DNA of 64,000 bases from Bombardia bombarda (lineage: Eukaryota > Ascomycota > Sordariomycetes > Sordariales > Lasiosphaeriaceae): assembly GCA_030512295.1 (NCBI GenBank), contig JAULSR010000005.1, positions 806,001 through 870,000 of the forward strand, written 5' to 3'. Position numbers and translations under genes: made by a program. The notes under the pieces are model-generated. The model did no database searches. It was not told the origin of the DNA and saw nothing but the letters and a program-made list of their open reading frames with translations. Positions within the stretch are counted from its first letter, which is position 1. Each line of letters begins with the position of its first letter. Positions 23,680 to 35,423 of the stretch are shown piece by piece.

Positions 23680-25695
23680 TCACTCCATGATAGCACCAGT
23701 AGTAGCCCTCCTCTTCTCCTCCTCAGCAAACCCCATGGCCTCCCTAAAGGTGTCAATCAGGTCCTGCTCGTCCTCGAGCCCGACGCTCACGCGGATCTGC
23801 TCGCCGCGCACACCATAGGCGGCATGGTACGCCGCATCGCTGGGATCGCCGCCCCAGATCAGCTCGTTGAAGGGAATGGCCAGGGTCAGGTGGGCGCCCA
23901 GGTGGGGCCGTGGTGGACTTGTAGGTTGTCGTAAAAGGCCCTGGCGTAGGCCTTGGTCTCGAACTCAATGCTAAGGAGGCAGCCGTAGCCCGGGTGGGGG
24001 AACTCGGCCGTGGGCGGGCGCATGAAGGCGCGGTAGTTGTCGTGGCTGGCGGATAGAGTGGGGTAGAGGACTTTTGTGACGGGGGATGAGGTGTTTACGT
24101 AGAAGTTGTGGAGGAAGTTGGCGAGGGCGAGGGCGTTGCGGTTGAGGATGGCGCTGCGGGCGAGGTAGTCGTTGCTGTTGACGAGGAGCTGCTCTGCGTC
24201 GCCGAGGAAGTACTCGTTGTGGAAGAGGGAGGTGAGGGTGGCCTTGAGGGTGGCGTAGTGTGGGAGGTTGGGGTTGAGGGCGAGGGTGCCACCCATGACC
24301 TGTTTGCTGTTCAACAAGATGATAAAAGAAAGGGGGCGGACAGGGACTGCTCACGTTTGCGTATCCGCTAAAAGACTTGGTGACAGACGTCATGATAATG
24401 TCCGCCACAGGGAGGACGTCGATGTTACAAAAGGACCCAACAGTATCGTCGACGACGATGGGGAACTCGTATCTATCGGCCTGTAGACAGCCATACATGA
24501 ATCACATCAGCCAACCTATCCTCAACAATAAGAAAAGAGCAAAAAGGGGAAAGGGGCAAAAACTCACCAACTCCCTCAACCTCTTCAAATTCACGCTCAC
24601 CAAGATGGGGTTACTCGGAAACTCGACAAACACATAACTAATCCTCCTCCCCTCCTTCACCTCATCCATCAGATACCTCTCCAGCGCATCCATGACCCCA
24701 CTGCCCTCATCACACTCACCAAAATGCTTGAACCCCTTCTCCCCCTCCTCCACAAACAAATACCAAGTCGACTGAAACAGCGACCCCAGCGCCACCACCG
24801 CGCCCTCACGCACACTCGAAATCGCCTGATGCAGCCTATAGATAGCCGCCATCCCCGTCGGGTACAGATAGACATCATCCGCCACCACCTCCTTATCCGT
24901 CGTGGCCTCAACAGCCTTCACCTCCCCGCTCCTGCCCAGCACGGCAGGCGCCCGCCGCAGCAGACTCGCGATCCTCTCGCGCAGCAGCTGGTGCGCCTCC
25001 CCCTCAGGCAGGTACGTCGACACGGGCACCCTCTCCACCTCCAGCTCGAGACTGTCCTCCCCAACATCGCCCGTCGCCGCTGCTGCTGTCGCTTCACCTT
25101 CACCCCCGCCCGCACCCCCAGCGCTCGTCTCAAACGGCACAACAGTCAGCGTCTCGGCAACACCAACCTTCAACAGCTCTGCCGCCAGCCTCGTGCTGAC
25201 GCCCGTGCCCGCGTTCTTCCACAGCCCAATGATGCCCTTGGTCTTGGCGAGCGGGTGCGCCACCACGTAGAGGCGCACGGAGCCAATGTCCACCACGTAA
25301 AAGACCAGCTCGCCCGGCGCGAGCTTGACCTCGGCGGGCACCCGCAGCGGGGACGTCGCCCAGGCGCGCGCCATGGCGAACGAGTCGGGCGCCGTGAAGG
25401 GCAGGAGGCCGTGCGTGGGTGGGAGGGAGAGGGCGGCGTGGATGGCGGTGCATAGCTATTCTCAGTCATATCAGCAAGTGCGTCTGTGCTTGTGATGAAA
25501 GGGAATACTTGCATCCTTGGCCTCGTTAAAGGGACAGAACCTGGGATATATCGACACGAGCGCGTTGAGCAGGTCCTGGTCGCCGCTGCGGATCTTCATG
25601 GCCGACTCCCACCCCGGCAGCTGCATCGTGATGGTATGGGGGCCCTCTGGCGGCAGCGAGTGCCCCAGCGCCGTGGTGATGGGCTTGACTGGCAT
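23680..25695 (-). CDS. STR2: Cystathionine gamma-synthase (PLP enzyme), one-base frame break
   Basis: Four exons: 25695-25513, 25455-24568, 24480-24355 and 24299-23680. The first intron (57 bp) has a GC donor (GAT|GCAAGT) and an AG acceptor; only this joint keeps AKD|LCTAIHAAL in frame. The others are GT-AG (87 and 55 bp). The product starts MPVKPITTALGHSLPPEGPHTITMQLPGWESAM and contains YPTGMAAIYRLHQAI, YVFVEFPSNPILVSVNLKRLREL|ADRYEFPIVVDDTVGSFCNIDVLPVADIIMTSVTKSFSGYAN|VMGG. K392 is the expected PLP-binding lysine and D368/D369 lie where the pyridine-nitrogen contact is expected. The enzyme condenses an activated homoserine with cysteine in transsulfuration. At HHGP the frame breaks; one extra base in the G4 run 23904-23907 restores HHGPHLGAHLTLAIPFNELIWGGDP..RVSVGLEDEQDLIDTFREAM to a stop at 23680 (605 aa). 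Confidence 0.85.
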
Positions 25696-26500
25696 TTTTC
25701 TGATCTTCTTTTCTCGCTGAAGCAGATATGATAGGCGTGTCAATTCTTGATGTAGCGTACCTACGTAAAACGTATGAGTATGTAGTACAGAAAGGGGAGC
25801 GTGAAAGAGGGGGAGTCTGGACAGAGAAATACCATCCATACATACCAATTTACGTACTACAAGTCTGGAAACTACCTAGTCCAGGCAGCTTGCTTGAAAA
25901 AAGACTTCAGTGGCACCGTGGTACTGTCTATGCATTACCGTACCGACTGCCAGCTTTTCCGTCCCTGACAACTTTTGCCGAGACAAAGACAAAGGTGCGG
26001 TGTTGTGGAAACAACTGGGTACCGATAGCTTGGATAGTGGGCCTCCTATCAATGCGATCGTCCCATGATTAAAATGACCTTACCCAGCTTAGCTGGGCTG
26101 GTCGTGCTTCTCTCAGCCGCCCTGCAGAACAAAGTTCTCAAATAACCGGGAAACAAAACTGCAAAACAAAGCAATATTATGTGTGTCTGTATGAAGATGC
26201 CCTTGGTGATGATATACAACCAATCCAACCGGTTGAACACAATGCTTCTTGTACCACACTGGATGCATACCTCCACTCAATGATGCTCCTGAATACACTC
26301 CTTAAAAATCGTCTCAATCGCTGTGTAAATAAATTCGTGGTATCTCCGACCCTCGCAGGATATATTTACTAGGCTGGCTGGCACGAATTCGAACCATCAA
26401 AAAGAAATATCCTACATCACCAACCCCAAAAGCAACAATCATTTCACCCACCAGTTATTCTGAGAAGTTGTCGCAAAGTTCAAACTCCTCAGTCCAGCAC
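25696..26500. other. Intergenic: cystathionine gamma-synthase promoter and vtc4 3' side
   Basis: About 0.8 kb with no supported gene. A GGTTCGAATTC match on the minus strand near 26390 resembles a Pol III B box, but no tRNA fold surrounds it. Confidence 0.45.
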
Positions 26501-29026
26501 TCACCACACATCGCGACTCTTGCCCTCAAACACAAAATTCAACATGACAGCCACAAACATCGACCCGCAAAGCACAGTCGGCCCCCACTTGTCGTAGTAC
26601 TTGGCCGCCCTGCGCGTGCGGATCGCCTTGCTCCTGTAGAGGTATATGCCTACGGCATAGCACAGCGACATGATGGCCAGTAGCGTAAACGCACCAGCAG
26701 CAACAAATGTGGCCTCGTTCTGGGCCTTGGTGCCAAAGTTTAACAGCGTCACGGCAATAGTGCCAATGTAGATGGAAAATTCGAGCTGTAAAAGGAAGTA
26801 ATGTTAGCATTCATCAAAAACTGTAGTTTTCACAGGGATAGAATAGCAAAAAGACTTACCCAACCCAAAAACGTCCTCTCCGCAGCAAAATAGACCTTTG
26901 GCTCAACCCGTATCGGCACATAAATCTTCTTTCCTTTGGGTGCCTTGAACCTCTTCTGCTGGATCTCGCCACTCCCCAGAAGCCCCTCAAGTCTCTCGTT
27001 TCGGGGTACTGGCGTTGCCTGGGGACGCGGCACCGTGGCCTTGAGGATTGACCACGTGCGCCAGGCAGCAGCCTCCGCAGTTGTCGTGGCCAATGTCTGA
27101 TAATATGTCCACCCGCCTACTCTCCTCGCCTCCTCCAGCCTGTCGTCGTCCGAGTCGTCGTCCGAGTCGTAGAGATACACATCCTCTCCAGTGGTTCTTT
27201 CAACAGTCTGGTCCTCCATGTCTGTAGTCAGCGCCCTTGGCCGTCCATTTCTAACGGCTCCTTGGGTGCTTAACTCCCCATTACGGCCCGCCGAAGGCAG
27301 CTGCTCATCGTCCGAGTCATAGTCGTCATCGTCCTCCTCATCGTCTGATGTCGACGCCGTCGCTGAGTGTCCTGCCCTGTGAATACCAAAATCGTGGGTT
27401 GCTGGCTTCCGGATGTCTACATCCATCTGAGGCATCCAGTAGGGCAACAGGTTAATGTGCTTGGGGAACAAGGTGGCAGTGCCGTGGATGAATTTCGAAA
27501 ACTTGGGCACAGCCTCGACCAGGTGGCTGGAGATCAGTTGTCGGACCCACTCGGGCGGTTCCTGGCCAAGCTGGGTCTGGAGCTTGACCTCGAGAATGGC
27601 ATAAGGAAACCTGACCACGTCCGAGGGCGGCAGCTGTGAGAAGGGATAGTCGATGCCGATGTCCATGCGTCTCCAGTTATCTCCAGCTCTCTGCACGCCG
27701 TTCAGGTTATCCTCGCGAACCATCGTCAGTTCGGTATCCAACGAAATACGGACTCGAGCGTCAGCAGGCAACTGGAAAGCCGTGCGGTGATAAAATGACC
27801 GGCAAACGGGCTTGTATCCCTTTTTGATGACAGTCCACTGAATCTCTCGGGCCAATCTCTCATCTTCAGCAATGGCCTTCTCCGACTTCTTGCCCTCCTT
27901 CCGCGCCTTCTCAAAGATGGCAGCGGGGAGAAGATCGCCACGCAGGTAAGAATTCACATTCTTCTCTTTGAGCGCGAACCGAGCCTTGACCGACTTCTCG
28001 CCCGTCCAGTCCTCCCGATGAGTCTTGCGCTCAACGAAAATCGTCTCGGTCTGCATCCCACCATACCATCTCAGGCGAATTGCCTCGGCGCCTTCTGTCT
28101 TCTTCAAACGACCTTCATACAAATCCCAGGTCTCGGGGTTGTCGTAGTAGATGGATGTAATAGCTGTGTCCTGTTCGTCAAATTCCTTGCTGGGATTGAA
28201 CACCAAGACAGGCAGATGCTTCAAAATGATCAACTTGAGTTCCGTCACATTGTCGGGATGCACCCAGTACTTTGTCGTGTGCCGAATAAAGCTAGCTTGG
28301 CTTCCTCCGGCAGCGCTGTCGCCTTTTACTGGATTTCCCCTAGTCCGGACCAGGTCGTACAGCTTCGAGAGCTTCAAGACAGATGCGTCGTAGTTCTCCT
28401 TGTAAAAAGGCCTCGCTTTGAGGCGCGTGTCAAAAACGGGTTTCAAATGCCACCCCGTCATTTTCTATGTCAGGTAATCAGTCAGCCACTCCTCTTCTCC
28501 ATGTCCAGCTCAAGTTGGGCCTGCCATCGCCATCGCAACTTACGTCATGCTTTTTAATAATCTTGTAAAAGCCAGTATAATTGAGCTGCACAAACTTGGC
28601 GAGGTCGTGGACGTCGGCAATGATGTCGCTCAGATCCTCCTCCAGCAGCATAAACTCCTCCTCGGTCGGCCCTTCCTCTGCTAGGCCTCGCTCGTTCAAT
28701 CGGTTGACGACATCGCGGACCTCACGCTCGCTGACAACAATCCTCCTCAAGATCTCCATAACCTTGACCTGCTGCTTGGTGTGGACCTTCTCCAACTCGG
28801 TCTCGAGCTTGCCGACGAAGCGGCTCTCATCGTCCTCGGTCCATTCCCGCCTCGACGACTTGCTCGAGCGCAGTGGCGGCGCCGCCGGGCTGCTGTTGCT
28901 GCTGTTGGTGCCGGCAGACCTCCCCCCACTGGGGTGCTTCAGGTCGGCCTTGAGCCCGTCATAGTCGATGTAGTACCACTGGTATTCGCGGATGGTGCTC
29001 GAGCGGAGCTGCTCGCCGAACTTCAT
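26501..29026 (-). CDS. vtc4: Vacuolar transporter chaperone 4, polyphosphate polymerase
   Basis: Three exons, 29026-28544, 28464-26860 and 26785-26501, with GT-AG introns of 79 and 74 bp, give 790 aa. Domains in order: an SPX domain (MKFGEQLRSSTIREYQWYYIDYDGLK..NYTGFYKIIKKHD|KMTGW) that senses inositol pyrophosphates; the TTM tunnel polymerase domain (about residues 200-500: TKYWVHPDN, IYYDNPETWDLYEGRLKKTEGAEAIRLRWYGG, IFVERKTHRED, ILEVKLQT); an acidic linker; and a C-terminal three-helix DUF202 membrane domain (LEFSIYIGTIAVTLLNFGT..LLAIMSLCYAVGIYLY..GSMFVAVMLNFVF). VTC4 makes polyphosphate from ATP and threads it into the vacuole. An earlier in-frame ATG exists at 29191, but conserved SPX sequence begins at 29026. 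A single CACGTT, the weaker Pho4/NUC-1-type core, lies at 29566-29571 upstream. Confidence 0.94.
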
Positions 29027-30214
29027 GACGATAACGCCTGGGCGGACTTTCCAGTCGGGATGGCGGCGGCGGGTTGATGTCCAGCTTCGTTTGCGTGTCT
29101 TGAGGTCCTCAATTATCAGCATGGAGGAGTGGGATGGGGAAGGTGTGTGGGTGGCGCGATCATAGATAGCATCGAGACACGCGGGCAGCAATTAGAGGGG
29201 GAGGAGGAGGGGGGGGCTGCGACGATTGGTAAAGCAGCAACAAGTAAAGGGGAGGAGGGAAAGTAGCGGCGACAGCAACCAAGAAGCGCAAAGTCTCACC
29301 TGGTAGTGCTGGTGTTAATCTCTTGTCAAAGGTGTATAAACTTGGGGCTGGTCCCAGATTGGTGTTTCGCTCGCGGAAAACCGTCCGCAATAGGTTCTGG
29401 TCGGTGATGCAGCGTTTATTGAGGAGGAGGTTAGGTAATTATTAGGGATTCAAAAAGCGCAGAGCTGGACCAGGCATGGTAGCGATAGCGATAGCTGGAA
29501 GCGGCGACCTAGAGAAAGCGACGATCCTAGTCGCGGTGCCGTCACAATGAACCGGGGAAGGCACGCACGTTTCGCACCTCCCTCACACGATTGGCGAATC
29601 AAAACCTCGCCCATCCTTGATTAAGACCACCTAAGCGCGGGATTGCTAGGGTGGAAGGTGGCAGTGGGGCAGAAACCGCTCTTAGCTCCGGAACCTGCAC
29701 TGAAAATAATGTTAGCTCAGCGGGTCAGGTCTGCTGTGAGGGTCTCCAGTCCACTAGCCAGTCCGATGCCTTCGTGAGCATATGTTCCTACCTGAAGTTG
29801 ATATTTCCTGTCGTTCACGATGTATAGTACGTAGTAAGGTAGTTTTGTTGATTTCCTGTACTCGGTAGCATCTTGTCGCAGGCTAGTGTCCACGATTTCA
29901 ATAACCAAGCCTTTCAACGGTTTTTGCCAAACCTGGATAATGATCTACTGCAGCGAAAACTTTACTGGAGACGATGAGACACAATGTGCGCTGTGGCACC
30001 CTGGAGTCCCTCGGTAACAGCCAACTATAAAAAGAAAGCTCGGGTGGGGGCACCCCAGCTATGGCTGCAAATACTGAACCGCCCGACACCTAAAATACTC
30101 CCCGCGTACTATCAGCAACTTATTAGGCCACCAGCAAACTATATCCCGAAAAAGGAAGGAAGCCACACTTAAATCCCAAAGCGAGACCCTCTTACCTTTT
30201 AAAGGATCCCTAAA
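29027..30214. promoter_or_regulatory. Divergent promoter of vtc4 and rmt2
   Basis: About 1.2 kb separates the divergent starts. It contains C/T-rich sequence close to vtc4, a CACGTT core at 29566-29571, and a short GATAGC direct repeat near 29481-29494. No gene is supported. Confidence 0.45.
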
Positions 30215-31593
30215 ATGGCTGACCAGGACTCGATATCGGCGCGCATCTCTGCCAACTGCCCTCCCGAGACGCAGCAGGTTCTCACGGCAGCCTGGGCTCA
30301 CGATGTCGAGAGTGTCAGGAAGCTGCTGGACGCGCCCGGCAAGGCCAGCTGCCAGGATCCCGTGACCGGTGAGACGCCCCTGCACGCAGCCATCCGAGCG
30401 TGCGGTGCGCCGTCCGAGGATGACACGCCAGAGGACCTGGAGGCTGCCAAGAAGACCGTGTACGAGCTCTTGCTGTGGGGCGGCATCTGGAACGATGTCG
30501 ACGACCACAACGAGACCCCCGGCTGCCTTGCCCACCGCCTTAACCGTCCCGAGTTGTACAGGCTTTGTGTTGAAGCTGGCGTGAGGGCCGAGATGTTGTT
30601 TGGTCTGCTGGAGGGCTATGAGGAGCTTTCGAGCGGGGAGGAAGAGGAAGAGGACTATGTGATGATGGAGAACGGGAATGGCGACGTGGAAGATGGCGAT
30701 GAGGCGCCAGAGCTCGTCAATGCAGGTGAGAATGGACAGAGTGGGGCAGCAGAGGAAGAGCTGGAGGTAGCAGAGGAGGAGGAGGAACCTAAGTTCCAAC
30801 CGCCAAAGACGGACGCGTACGCCGACGACGTCAAGAGTGAAGCCTATCTGCGCTCCAAGCTGACGTACTCTGACGGGAAACTGGTCGACGACGACGGAAA
30901 TGGGGTTATGATGGCTTGGGAGACCGACATCATGCGTCAGAGTGTAGATGCGCTACTCCCGGGCAAGGAGCCGGGCAAGAGGATCCTCAACATCGGCTTT
31001 GGGATGGGTATTATCGATACCATGTTTGCCGAGACTAAGCCTTCGGTACATCACATCATCGAAGCTCACCCCGAGGTCTTGGAGCATCTCTCTACCCCCG
31101 AGTCGAGCTTTGGCTCGCCCTGGGAAGCAAGCGGCCCGACACCTGGCGCCTTCAAGGTCTATAAAGGGAAGTGGCAGGAGGTCTGCCTTCAGCTTCTTGA
31201 GAAGGGCCAGATATATGACGCCATTTACTTTGATACATTCGGTGAGGACTATGCGCAGTTGCGCATGTTCTTTACCGAGTTCATTCCTGGCTTGTTGGAT
31301 GGAAAGGGCATATTTGGCTTCTTCAACGGCCTGGGAGCGGATCGCAAGATCTGCTATGACGTGTACACTGAGGTCTCTGAGATGCACCTGGCGGATGCAG
31401 GCCTCGACGTTGACTGGAAAGAGATTGGCGTCGACATGGGTGAGCTGGCTGAGGCTGGGAAAGGAGAGTGGGAGGGTGTGAAGAGGCGATACTGGACGCT
31501 TGACAGTGAGTACCACTCCTTTTCTTCTTCACTCATATCACATTCTAACACATATCAGGGTATCAACTCCCAACCTGTACATTTTTAGGATAA
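30215..31593 (+). CDS. rmt2: Protein arginine N5-methyltransferase Rmt2
   Basis: Two exons, 30215-31505 and 31559-31593, with a 53-bp intron, encode 441 aa. The N-terminal half has ankyrin-like sequence (VLTAAWAHDVESVRKLLDAPGKAS..GETPLHAAIRACG, LLWGGIWNDVDDHNETPGCLAHRL) and an acidic linker. The C-terminal half is a class I SAM-dependent methyltransferase: GKRILNIGFGMGIIDTMF (motif I), HHIIEAHPEVLEHL (motif II), YDAIYFDTFGEDYAQLRMFF (motif IV). The last exon restores the conserved C-terminus RRYWTLDRYQLPTCTFLG. Yeast Rmt2 methylates the delta nitrogen of an arginine in ribosomal protein Rpl12; that substrate is family knowledge. The terminal exon encodes only about 11 residues and is easily missed in automatic models. 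Confidence 0.92.
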
Positions 31594-31952
31594 CGGATGC
31601 GCTGTCCGCCACCTTCACAAAGCTGTAAATACTGGTGAATTGGTTGTCATCGGGGAGGTTGAGACTCGCTCCGACTGGCTGTGGTGAAGCTGCAGTAGGC
31701 CTCACGGCAGGTAGCATACGAGGCGCCTTGCCCCGCGAATTGGACTTCACAACAACATTCGGGCAACCACAGGAGCAAACACGTAGCAGCTCGAGTATCC
31801 GATAACTTTTTCTAAAGAGCCTGCAGCACACAACAAAATGGCGACAACCAGACCTCTATATACAATCGTTGTGCTTCTCTTTCATTTGCACTTGGCTGTG
31901 TTCTCCTGGCCTTGGTTTCGTCCACATTCCTTTCTTTTGCCATCGATTTGAG

Positions 31953-34524
31953 ATGCATCGTGAAACACAGCCCAGCCAGGCTGTCAGCTGCGCGGAGAAG
32001 ATTGCCCTTCTTCATGTCCTCTCTGAAGCTACGAATTCATATCCCGCTCGAATAAATCTGCCTACTCCTGTCAAACCTACTCAAATACTGGGGCGCATAT
32101 TGTCGTTCGATCGCGAATCCAAGCTGACGAGCATGCTTGCTTTTCTCTCTGCGGTATCCGACGAGCATGTTGTGGCTACTTGTGTTGAGGAGCTTCCGGC
32201 GGGAAATGGCATTCACGTCCGTCTCGCCATCAACAAGTTAGGTGCTTCATTTGGAAACAAGGTCTTGGATCGTATCAAACAAGGACTCGATAATATATTC
32301 AGCCTCCTTTCTCGGGCCAACATTGGTACGTCAACGAAACGATCTGACTTGACGACATCAACTTACAATGCTAGCTTCAGACGATAGCGCTGTACTCAAA
32401 AGCCAGCTCCTCGACTCAGTCATTCATATGTGTCAGGACCGTATCATGCTACGTCTTGGCTTGCAACAGTCGAAGATTCCACAAAAGCGCAAGACATTTC
32501 TTGGTTCAAGCATTCAGCAAATCCTCAAAGCCGTTCGCGAACACTCTTACCCTAAGACGTTTGCTTCGGATGTTGATTCATTCATCCGTAAAATCAACCA
32601 TCTACTGGAACTATTGAACACGTTTCGTACATATCCTTCAAAAGACAAGCACCTTCAGATGAGAAACATACTTGTCGCAGCTTCTCGAATCTCTGATACG
32701 GCTGGTTTTGCAAGAATCTTTAGCGAACTTACGCCTAGGGAGCTGAGCCAATCTATTCGAGAAGGTTTTGTTACTCGAATTAGAAAAATTGCCAGATACC
32801 GGGAATGTCCCAGCTACTTGTATAAGATAGCGAAGGAAACTGGCCTGTTCAAAACCTATAAGGTCATTCCAATCTCTCTCGATGAGTCCTGTTTCGTACG
32901 ACCACCGAAACCGCCAACAGAATGCAGCATTTCTGGCTGCATATCAAGGTTTCAGGCACCAGTGGGAAAGAAGACCCGCAAGAAAATGGGAGAGGATTTA
33001 GCGACTAAAGACAACAGGTTCGTCTCAAAAGTTTCCCAAGTTCTCAAAGAGTCGAAGATACACGCTGAGGTTCAAATCGCGGCCTATTACGAACTCCATC
33101 CTACTGACAAGAAACCCCGGGTCATCTGTTCTAACAAAGACGCTTGCTATCTTTGTCACCTCTTCATGCATGTGCATGGAAAATTTCATGTACCCAAGAC
33201 ACACGGCAAGCTGTATCATGGGTGGCGGCTTCCCAACATGCCTGCTCTCAACAAAGTCCATGCTCGGCTGAACATCTCGTTGGAGGCTGCAATAAAGAGT
33301 ACCTATGAAGCCATGGTGGACCCCTCAAAAGCTTTGCCTGGGTCAAAAGGAATCACAGCAGCCGAAAGTACCATATCGATCCTCTCTGCGTCAATGTCAA
33401 GCCAGGAGAGTCTGGTACTACCGACGCTTAAGAGGGGTACGACTAAGAAATCGACAGTTCATGGAGGTCCACAGCTCTTGTTGAAAGGGGAAGTGCACAC
33501 AACTATCATTACAGAAAAGGAGCCACTGGTAGAGACAGCTATCACAAGTGAGAAGGGTGTCAAAGTCAGCGAGGATGAATCCAAGCAGGAGTCATATGTT
33601 CCTGTCAGCGAGTCTCCAACGTCTCAATCCCGGCCCTCCAGTCCCAGCGTCACCCATCACCAGCAATATTTGGATCCTATTGAGGAAGAGCCAGATGATA
33701 AGGCAGCTGAAGAAAGCAACGCATCGCCCAAATTTGAGCCTGATGAACCCGATGGTGAACCCCAACTTAGCGTTGAACATGAGATTCCACCTCAACCAGA
33801 GCCGGAACCTGATCATCTTCATATGAAGCCTGAATCCAAGCCTGAAGTTGAACCCGAGCTTGACCCACACTATGAACACCAAGATAAAAATCAACTTGAA
33901 TCTCAGTCTCAACCTGAACACAAACTTCATCCCGAATCTCATTCCCAAGCCGATCTCAAGCTAGAACCCGCGAGGGAAGAGTCCAGGCCGGAAACCCCCA
34001 AAACAGAAGAGCCAAGGCCAGAAACATCCAGAACAGAAACACACAGGCCACAAAACTACGATCCAAAGCCAGAACCCACAGCCAAAGCCAATCGCCACTC
34101 AGACTCGATCCCATACCCAGACAACACCATAGCCCTGGTCCGAGGCCAGGTCCATGTCTCCACCATCCGCCTTGACACCGCCGCCGCCGCCGCCTCCTCC
34201 TCCTCCTTTGAAGGACATATCCCAACCTACAAAACCCCTCTAATGATGATTTACCCCGAATTCGAATTGGATCTCGATCGCGATCAAAACTCCAAAATCA
34301 TCGAAGTCCGCATCCAGTGGCTCCTCCCCTCATCCGTGGAATCTATTCCCCTTGAGCCTGGCGGTATCCCCATAGATGTCGCTTTAATTCCTGACGACCG
34401 ACAAATGGACACTGGCAGGAAGAGGACTGTATGTTTGTCGAATGGGGAGGATCACCTTGTTATGATGGAGATTGTTGACGTTTCTGATGAGAGTAGTGGA
34501 AGTGGTGGTAGTATTGTGGTGTGA
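31953..34524 (+). CDS. OTT_1508-type deaminase-like protein with E/P-rich tail
   Basis: Two exons, 31953-32325 and 32375-34524, with a 49-bp GT-AG intron, encode 840 aa. An in-frame ATG at 31869 could add 28 residues. Residues ~1-330 are helical and largely unrecognised. The centre carries a zinc-deaminase signature: IHAEVQIAAYYELHP (H354-A-E356) followed by VICSNKDACYLCHLFMHVHGKFHVPKTHGKLYHGWRLP (C382-x-x-C385). This matches the fungal OTT_1508-like deaminase family, predicted nucleic-acid/nucleotide deaminases with no well-established substrate. After about residue 450 the protein becomes low-complexity, with many degenerate SQPE/EPEP/KPE units, and ends in a short structured segment (MMIYPEFELDLDRDQNSKIIEVRIQWLLP). 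It lies immediately left of a decayed MULE. Its base composition is less GC-rich than that of its core neighbours. Confidence 0.72.
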
Positions 34525-34955
34525 CGTAGGGATGGATGGATTCATAGCAATGTCTTGTACTTTATTCCGCGCGCTTTTTACCTGTTATGAATTTGAAAAG
34601 TCGATGCGTAGGAACAATAATACGCACAGAAACTGGTATAGAAACTCGACAAATGAGGGTATGTAGAAATGCAAATAGTACCATACAAATGATACTACCA
34701 AAACTTGATAATCAACAGCTTAAAGGCGTCGTTTCTGCATGTCTACAGAGCCCCTTAACTCGACACACACTAATTGACTACTTTAAAGAAGAGATTGCAT
34801 CCGTGCGTGCATGCTCGCTTATGGCTGGATGGCCGTTACTGCTGTTTTTGCTCTGTTTGGGAAGAAATGACGAGACAATCTAAACATAGTTGTGGCTGTT
34901 TCTGTGTTTATTTAGCAAGTATTGAATGTTTTATCACATTTGTGTTTTTTTAAAG
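34525..34955. other. Short intergenic stretch before the MULE
   Basis: AT-richer sequence with no supported gene. Its last nine bases (34947-34955) form the left copy of the MULE target-site duplication. Confidence 0.5.
34947..34955. repeat. Left target-site duplication of the MULE
   Basis: TTTTTAAAG, identical to 38379-38387. Nine bases is a normal target duplication for MULE transposons. Because it is T-rich, a chance match cannot be fully excluded, but it abuts both inverted repeats. Confidence 0.75.
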
Positions 34956-35030
34956 AGAATTGCTACGGGGGCACCCCCATTTTCCTCCGGGGGCATCCCC
35001 CCCCACACCAGGGTTAGGGTTATAGGTGAG
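34956..35030. repeat. Left terminal inverted repeat of the MULE
   Basis: It starts AGAATTGCTACGGGGGC and pairs with 38301-38378 almost base for base, apart from two bases' difference in a C run and a few substitutions near the tips. The inner part holds GGGTTAGGGTTA, two telomere-type TTAGGG units. Confidence 0.9.
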
Positions 35031-35423
35031 GGGGAAAAATCTGGATTTTTGACCAGCCAACACCACTAAATTTATAGCGCACCTGGCGCATTGCAACCAC
35101 CGGTCGCATCGCAGCAAACTGTCAATTAATTACTGCGCGATTGAGTTCTTTATAACAACACACATTTATATGAATATTTACTGCTTGTACAAGGTAAAGA
35201 ATCAATTCATCTATCTACAGAAGCTTCTACAATTGAAATATCTCTTTATTTGGTGGTTGTGATCCATTCGTTGTTGGGGGTCCCTGGTCGCGCACCCACA
35301 TGCGCCTTGGCCCGGCACCAAGCCCCTTTTACTGACCTTCGTATGCGAGCCAAAAATGCGTTTTTTGGCCTGACTGAGCCAAAGATGCGTTTTTTGGCTC
35401 GCATACGCACCCGGTCGCCCTGA

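Noticed and set aside
24724..25455. 243-codon plus-strand frame
   Set aside because: Antisense shadow of the cystathionine gamma-synthase second exon.
26370..26400. B-box-like GGTTCGAATTC suggesting a tRNA gene
   Set aside because: No A box, no anticodon stem and no acceptor pairing around it.
35011..35022. TTAGGG units as a chromosome end or internal telomere
   Set aside because: Only about two units, located symmetrically in both inverted repeats of a transposon and flanked by ordinary genes.
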